A stretch of DNA of 64,000 nucleotides. It comes from Beta vulgaris subsp. vulgaris (lineage: Eukaryota; Streptophyta; Magnoliopsida; Caryophyllales; Amaranthaceae). How positions within the stretch are numbered: position 1 is the stretch's first letter; every line of letters starts with the position of its first letter. The translations under genes and the position numbers were made by a program. Below, piece by piece: positions 60,104-64,000 of this stretch. Where the stretch lies: positions 11,351,625-11,415,624 of the forward strand of contig NC_079207.1 of assembly GCF_026745355.1 (NCBI RefSeq), given 5' to 3'. A model generated the notes under the pieces. It was not told the DNA's origin, did no database searches, and saw only the letters and a program-made list of their open reading frames with translations.

Positions 60104-60844
60104 TAGAGGGTGTAAATAGGACGAGGTACTCGCAAGTCGCAAGTTATTTAAGTTTGACTTAGGTCAAAACTTGATAAAAGCTCGACTCAACTAGAACTTG
60201 ACTCAATGACTAACTAGTTGGGTTGAGTTACTCCTTATTTGACTCGAGAAACTCGTAAGAAACTCATTTTCTTAATCTATAATACTTGTAACTTTAATAA
60301 ATAATTCTCAATACTACATGTCCGACCACATCGGTTTATAGTATAAATAATAGATTCTTTTATTTTTGTCTATAAAATGTTATTACTCTAGATTTACTTG
60401 CTGTCACATCGATTGGAAAACAAAAGTTTAAGTCTATTTTCTTTTTAAATGAACAAAACAATATTTAATGAATTTTGTTGACTGGAAGGAAGCAATTGTT
60501 TTCTACAAAAAAATATTTCATAGTCCCAATTGGATGGAGAATGAAACACGAAATTTTTTTCTCTATAAAAGGCTACTCCAAATATATACCTAACTCAAGG
60601 TATATGGATTGACTCGAGCTCGAGTCGAGCCTTGCTTCAAATTTGAGCTTGATTGGATTTTAGAGTTTTTAGTTCGAGCTTTAATTGAGTTTGAGCTCGA
60701 ATTTAGGATTTCGAGTTCGAGTTGGAGTCGAGTTCGATTATTTTAAGCTCACAAGTTTTTTAGTCAAGTCGAGCTTAACATTTCCGAGTTCAGGTTGAGC
60801 TTAGTCATGCAAAATTGAGCTCCACTCGCCTCATTTACACCCTA
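60104..60844. mobile_element. hAT-type MITE
   Basis: 741 bp. TAGAGGGTGTAAATAGG (60104) pairs with CTCATTTACACCCTA (60844), differing by a GA insertion. 8-bp duplication ACTATAAC / ACCATAAC (one mismatch). The interior has CTCGAG/GAGTTCGAG motifs. Confidence 0.85.
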
Positions 60845-60920
60845 ACCATAACATTCGATCATGTAGTGTTGTTCCAATAAATCAAAAAGTAATATCCTTA
60901 TCTCATTTTCATCCTTAATA

Positions 60921-61178
60921 CTCCCTCCGTTTTTTTTTAGATGTAACATTGGACTTTTCACATTTGCCGAGGCACAACTTTGACCGATAATATCTCCAAT
61001 TGTATAAAAGTAAAAATTATAAAAAATATATATTTGGAAAGTGTATACCGTGACGAATCAAACAAGATCCCACATGACTATATTTTTTCTTATGTACAAA
61101 TAACAATTAGTGGTCAAAGTGTAATGGATGAATAGTGCCCAAAGTCAATATGTTACATCTAAAAAAAAACAGAGGGAG
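60921..61178. mobile_element. Stowaway MITE
   Basis: 258 bp. CTCCCTCCGTTTTTTTTTAG pairs with ctaaaaaaaaacagagggag. TA flanks at 60919-60920 and 61179-61180. Shared core gacgaatcaaacaagatccc. Confidence 0.93.
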
Positions 61179-61205
61179 TATGTAGTAGTACTTACAAGTT
61201 ACAAC

Positions 61206-61276
61206 TATATATATATATATATATATATATCTCCTGCATAATAATCGTAACTATATATATATATTATATTATATAT

Positions 61277-61325
<49 letters not shown>

Positions 61326-61332
61326 ATATAAA
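61206..61332. repeat. TA microsatellite
   Basis: TA runs interrupted by ctcctgcataataatcgtaac (61231-61252). Confidence 0.95.
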
Positions 61333-61342
61333 AAGGGTCACT

Positions 61343-62010
61343 TGTTGGAATTAAAGATGGAAAAACGGACTCGTTGTCGTTGTTGGTGCCCGTTCGGGAG
61401 GGGTTCTCCCGGTCAAGCGATCTCTGTGAGTTTTGGCTATTTAGTCTCGGGCCCGATCGGACGGGGATCTCCCGATCCGATAGGGCGAAGGGCAATTATC
61501 GTTTTTCCAGATTTTTTCATTATTTCCTTGGATCCCTTTTGTAACCTCCTCTTAATTACATGGTTTAAGGATGATTATCACCCTTTTAGTGGGATTATTC
61601 TAGTCCATCATTCCTCTTAATGATGGGAGTTTCAACCCTTTATTTCTATGAGTTTAATTGGATTAATATGATCATTGGATTCCTTGGAATCCTTTGATTA
61701 CTTTGGGATGTTACTTCTTTTCTCTTCTTCCTTTTTTCATCTCTTTTGGGCAGAAGTTCTAGTAACTCCATCTCACACCCAAGAATGTCATTGTGTGTTG
61801 AGAGTTGTGTAAACCTTAGAGAACAAATCGGTGAGTACAATTGTGCACCCCGGTTGCACCAAATCTCGTTTTCAAGGCAGTGGTTTGTTTACCACGATAC
61901 AAGAAGATCTTAATATTTGTTCATATCTTGTACTTCATTCTAGCCTTGAAAACCTTTAAATACAACAATTTGAAAACGAGATTATTATCTCAATTGTTTT
62001 GGCTAACCCA
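61343..62010 (+). mobile_element. Third copia: LTR/leader region
   Basis: TGTTGGAATT at 61343 is a common copia LTR start and precedes the gag start codon by 668 bp. GC-rich palindromic stretches (for example gggaggggttctccc) lie at 61385-61490. The LTR end and PBS could not be placed, so LTR and leader are not separated. Confidence 0.45.
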
Positions 62011-62574
62011 ATGTTGAACAAGATTCTTTCCGACATCTCTAAGTTGGAGCCTCTTGATAGCAAGAACTACAAAAGATGGTCACAAAAATTGTTGATCTTT
62101 TTTTAGCAACTTGAAATAGATTATGTCTTTTATGGGGATGTGATTGAAAGAATTGAAGCAAGCAAGGCGGTAGCCCCGGATCCCTCCCTTTCGGCGGACG
62201 ACCTCAAGAAGGCGGTCGATGCATTAACCAAGAAGGAGAAAGACAACAAGCTTGTTCGAGCTCATATTCTCCATCAAGTGAGTGGAATCTTGTTTGACTT
62301 CCTTATCACTAATCGATCAAGCAAGTCCATTTGGGACACTTTACAAAAGAAGTATGGAGCCGATGATGCCGGTAAGAAAAAATATGTTGTTGGTAAGTGG
62401 ATTAACTTTAAGATGACGGATGACAAGTCCATCATGGATTAAGTTCATGACTATGAGAACATAGTCAATGATATCCTTGGTGAAGGAATGAAAATGTGTG
62501 AAACTCTTCAAGCCAATGTGCTTTTGGAGAAATTCCCACCTTCATGGAATGACTACCGAATTCCTTGAAGCACA

Positions 62575-63749
62575 CACTAGTAGAAAAAACCCCACCTGAT
62601 GCGGTCAAAACCAGCCTTTCTGATGCGGTTTTGGTCCGCATCAGGTAGGCTCGCAGCAGCGTTCAACTATTTACTGATGCGGTCCAAAACTGCATCAGTT
62701 AATCACATTAACTTTGTGCGATTTTATAATATAACCGCATCAGATTCTACAATTTATGTCCAAAAAAAAGTTGCAGACCTGCACCCTGCAGGTCTGCAAC
62801 CACTTCAATACCACAAAAGTTACGAAACCAAAAAAATGCATATAACAGCCTAAAAACATACTTCCAATTCAACAATGAAAAAAATACATAACATAAAAAA
62901 CGAAAAAAAAACTGTGCATTCCTCGTTGCATTCCAATTCAACCATTCCAATGCAACACTGAAAAAACGAACTAAAAACATAACGAAAATAATGAAAAGTA
63001 ACGAAAATTACAGAAATTACAGAACCAAAAGTAAATATAACGAAAAAAAACTAGATGTAACTAATCAAATGAAAAAAAAAGTAATTAATCAAATTAGAAA
63101 TTATAGAATATAAACTAATTAACAGAAGAAAAAATGAAAAATGAGACTAGATCTGAAATTATACAACCGAAAAATGAAATTATACAAACGAAAAATGAAA
63201 TTATACAAATGAAATTAACAAATTCAACTTAAAAACGAAAAAAAACCGTGATGTGTGGGTGGTGGTCGTCGTTTCGAGGAGGTGAAGTCGGCGTTTTGGA
63301 AAAATTGCGGTTGTTTTCCTTCGTGGTTGGTGGCGTTGTTGGCGTTGGTTTCGTGGCTTGGCGTTGTTGGCGTTGTCGTTGGTGTTTGTTGTTGGCGTTG
63401 TTGCCGTTGGTGTTTGTTGTTGGCGTTGTTGCCGTTGGTGTTTGTTGTTGGCGTTGGTGTTTGGCGGTGTTTGAGAACAACAGATGTATGGTGGTGGGTG
63501 TTTGAGAACGAGAGAGGAAAGAGTGGAGTCAGGGAGAGGAGAGGGCGCCGTGAATGAATGAGGATTGAGGAAGATTAGGGTTGAGTGAGGGAGAGTTATG
63601 TGGGCTAGGCATGTAAGGGAGGGAAATGGACCGCGTGTTTTTTTTAAAGAAAATCTGATGCGGTCCTAGGAACCGCATCAGATTCTTAAAAACCGCATCA
63701 ATTGTTTTAATCTGTTACAAAGTGACAGATGAGGTTTTTTCCACTAGTG
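62575..63749. mobile_element. Non-autonomous CACTA, TGATGCGGTTTT family
   Basis: CACTAGTAGAAAAAACC (62575) to GGTTTTTTCCACTAGTG (63749), with target duplication ACA (62572-62574, 63750-63752). Subterminal TGATGCGGTTTT units in both orientations lie at 62597-62750 and 63655-63740. The core contains a GC-rich stretch (63245-63600). No transposase. Confidence 0.93.
63381..63460 (+). repeat. 28-bp minisatellite
   Basis: GGTGTTTGTTGTTGGCGTTG... units start at 63381, 63409 and 63437 (period 28). Confidence 0.88.
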
Positions 63750-64000
63750 ACAAGAAGAAGGACATGAACCTTCAAGAGATTATTGGTCACATGAGGACCG
63801 AGGAGGCTAACCGCCTCAAAGATAAGTTTGATTCTCTCTCTTTGAATTCTTGTAAAGCTAACCTGGTTGAATCTAGTGATCTTATGTCTAGAAACAGGTT
63901 CAAAGGTAACAAGAAGAATAATGGAACAAAGAGAACTTCACTTTTAACAACAAGAAAAGACCAAAGAAGTATGTTATGTGTGTGGAAAGATAGGACACAA

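Larger units (their letters stand above)
62011..64000 (+). pseudogene. Copia gag (UBN2 type), interrupted and running off the window
   Basis: The ATG at 62011 begins MLNKILSDISKLEPLDSKNY, then KRWSQKLLIFF and a TAG (62104). The frame continues with VIERIEASKAVAPDPSL, DNKLVRAHILHQVSGILFDF and SIWDTLQKKYGADDAGKKKY. A TAA follows SIMD (62440), then VHDYENIVNDILGEGMKMC and NDYR. The CACTA at 62575-63749 splits it. Beyond it come MNLQEIIGHMRTEEANRLKD and a zinc knuckle CYVCGKIGHK, seen in another frame at the window edge. UBN2 gag of a different copia family from the two upstream. At least two stops and two frameshifts; pol is outside the window. Confidence 0.85.

Noticed and set aside
63229..63557. 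Thr/Asn-rich or Trp/Gly-rich ORFs
   Set aside because: Produced by the 28-bp minisatellite and GC-rich core of the CACTA. Three overlapping frames are open on two strands.

Overview
This is a gene-poor, AT-rich plant nuclear window made almost entirely of transposable elements (TEs) inserted into each other. Plant-type Ty1/copia gag-pol, plant L1-type LINEs with the zf-RVT tail, Stowaway MITEs, CACTA and hAT elements all point to a flowering plant. The species cannot be fixed from the sequence; a Caryophyllales-type genome is only a guess. I see no intact host gene, rRNA or functional tRNA. The host-like coding matches are broken pieces carried inside mobile DNA.

Region by region. 1-2300: a 169-bp-period repeat, a decayed Stowaway and a dead LINE (minus strand). 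2857-12285: a four-level nest. An outer element bounded by TA microsatellites and GTGAGAA end repeats (element A) holds a hAT (3093-11128, 8-bp target duplication). The hAT holds a copia (3711-10134, 5-bp duplication), and the copia holds a CACTA (7128-8473, 3-bp duplication). 12286-15795: a Helitron-type hairpin end, local duplications and degraded hAT-like DNA. 15796-25396: three more elements related to A (called B, C and D) lie in series, separated only by TA/CATA tracts; D is a foldback with a tRNA-like pseudogene in its loop. 26038-32364: two very large gypsy-type LTRs (TGTAACA...TGTTACA), one with an 86-bp tandem array, the other followed by a primer binding site.

33007-47212: a LINE split by a 13-kb insertion. 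A CACTA with GCTGCGG repeats is itself split by a second CACTA with GTGCTCCGG repeats. The second carries fragments of the coatomer delta subunit gene (with an intron) and of a NET1/KIP1-like gene, and was in turn hit by a 5.5-kb solo LTR and a Stowaway. 47213-54920: the start of a second copia, truncated at a LINE poly(T), then two LINEs head to head. 54930-61178: a CACTA remnant, hAT MITEs, a complete non-autonomous CACTA, Stowaway, Tourist-like and foldback MITEs. 61343-64000: the 5' part of a third copia with another CACTA inside its gag; it runs off the window.

The elements do not form a pathway; what they share is a history of insertion. The relative order can be read from the target-site duplications. 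The two most unusual things are the A-D group, which seems to use TA microsatellites as a landing site, and the five CACTA families, each with its own array of inverted subterminal repeats.
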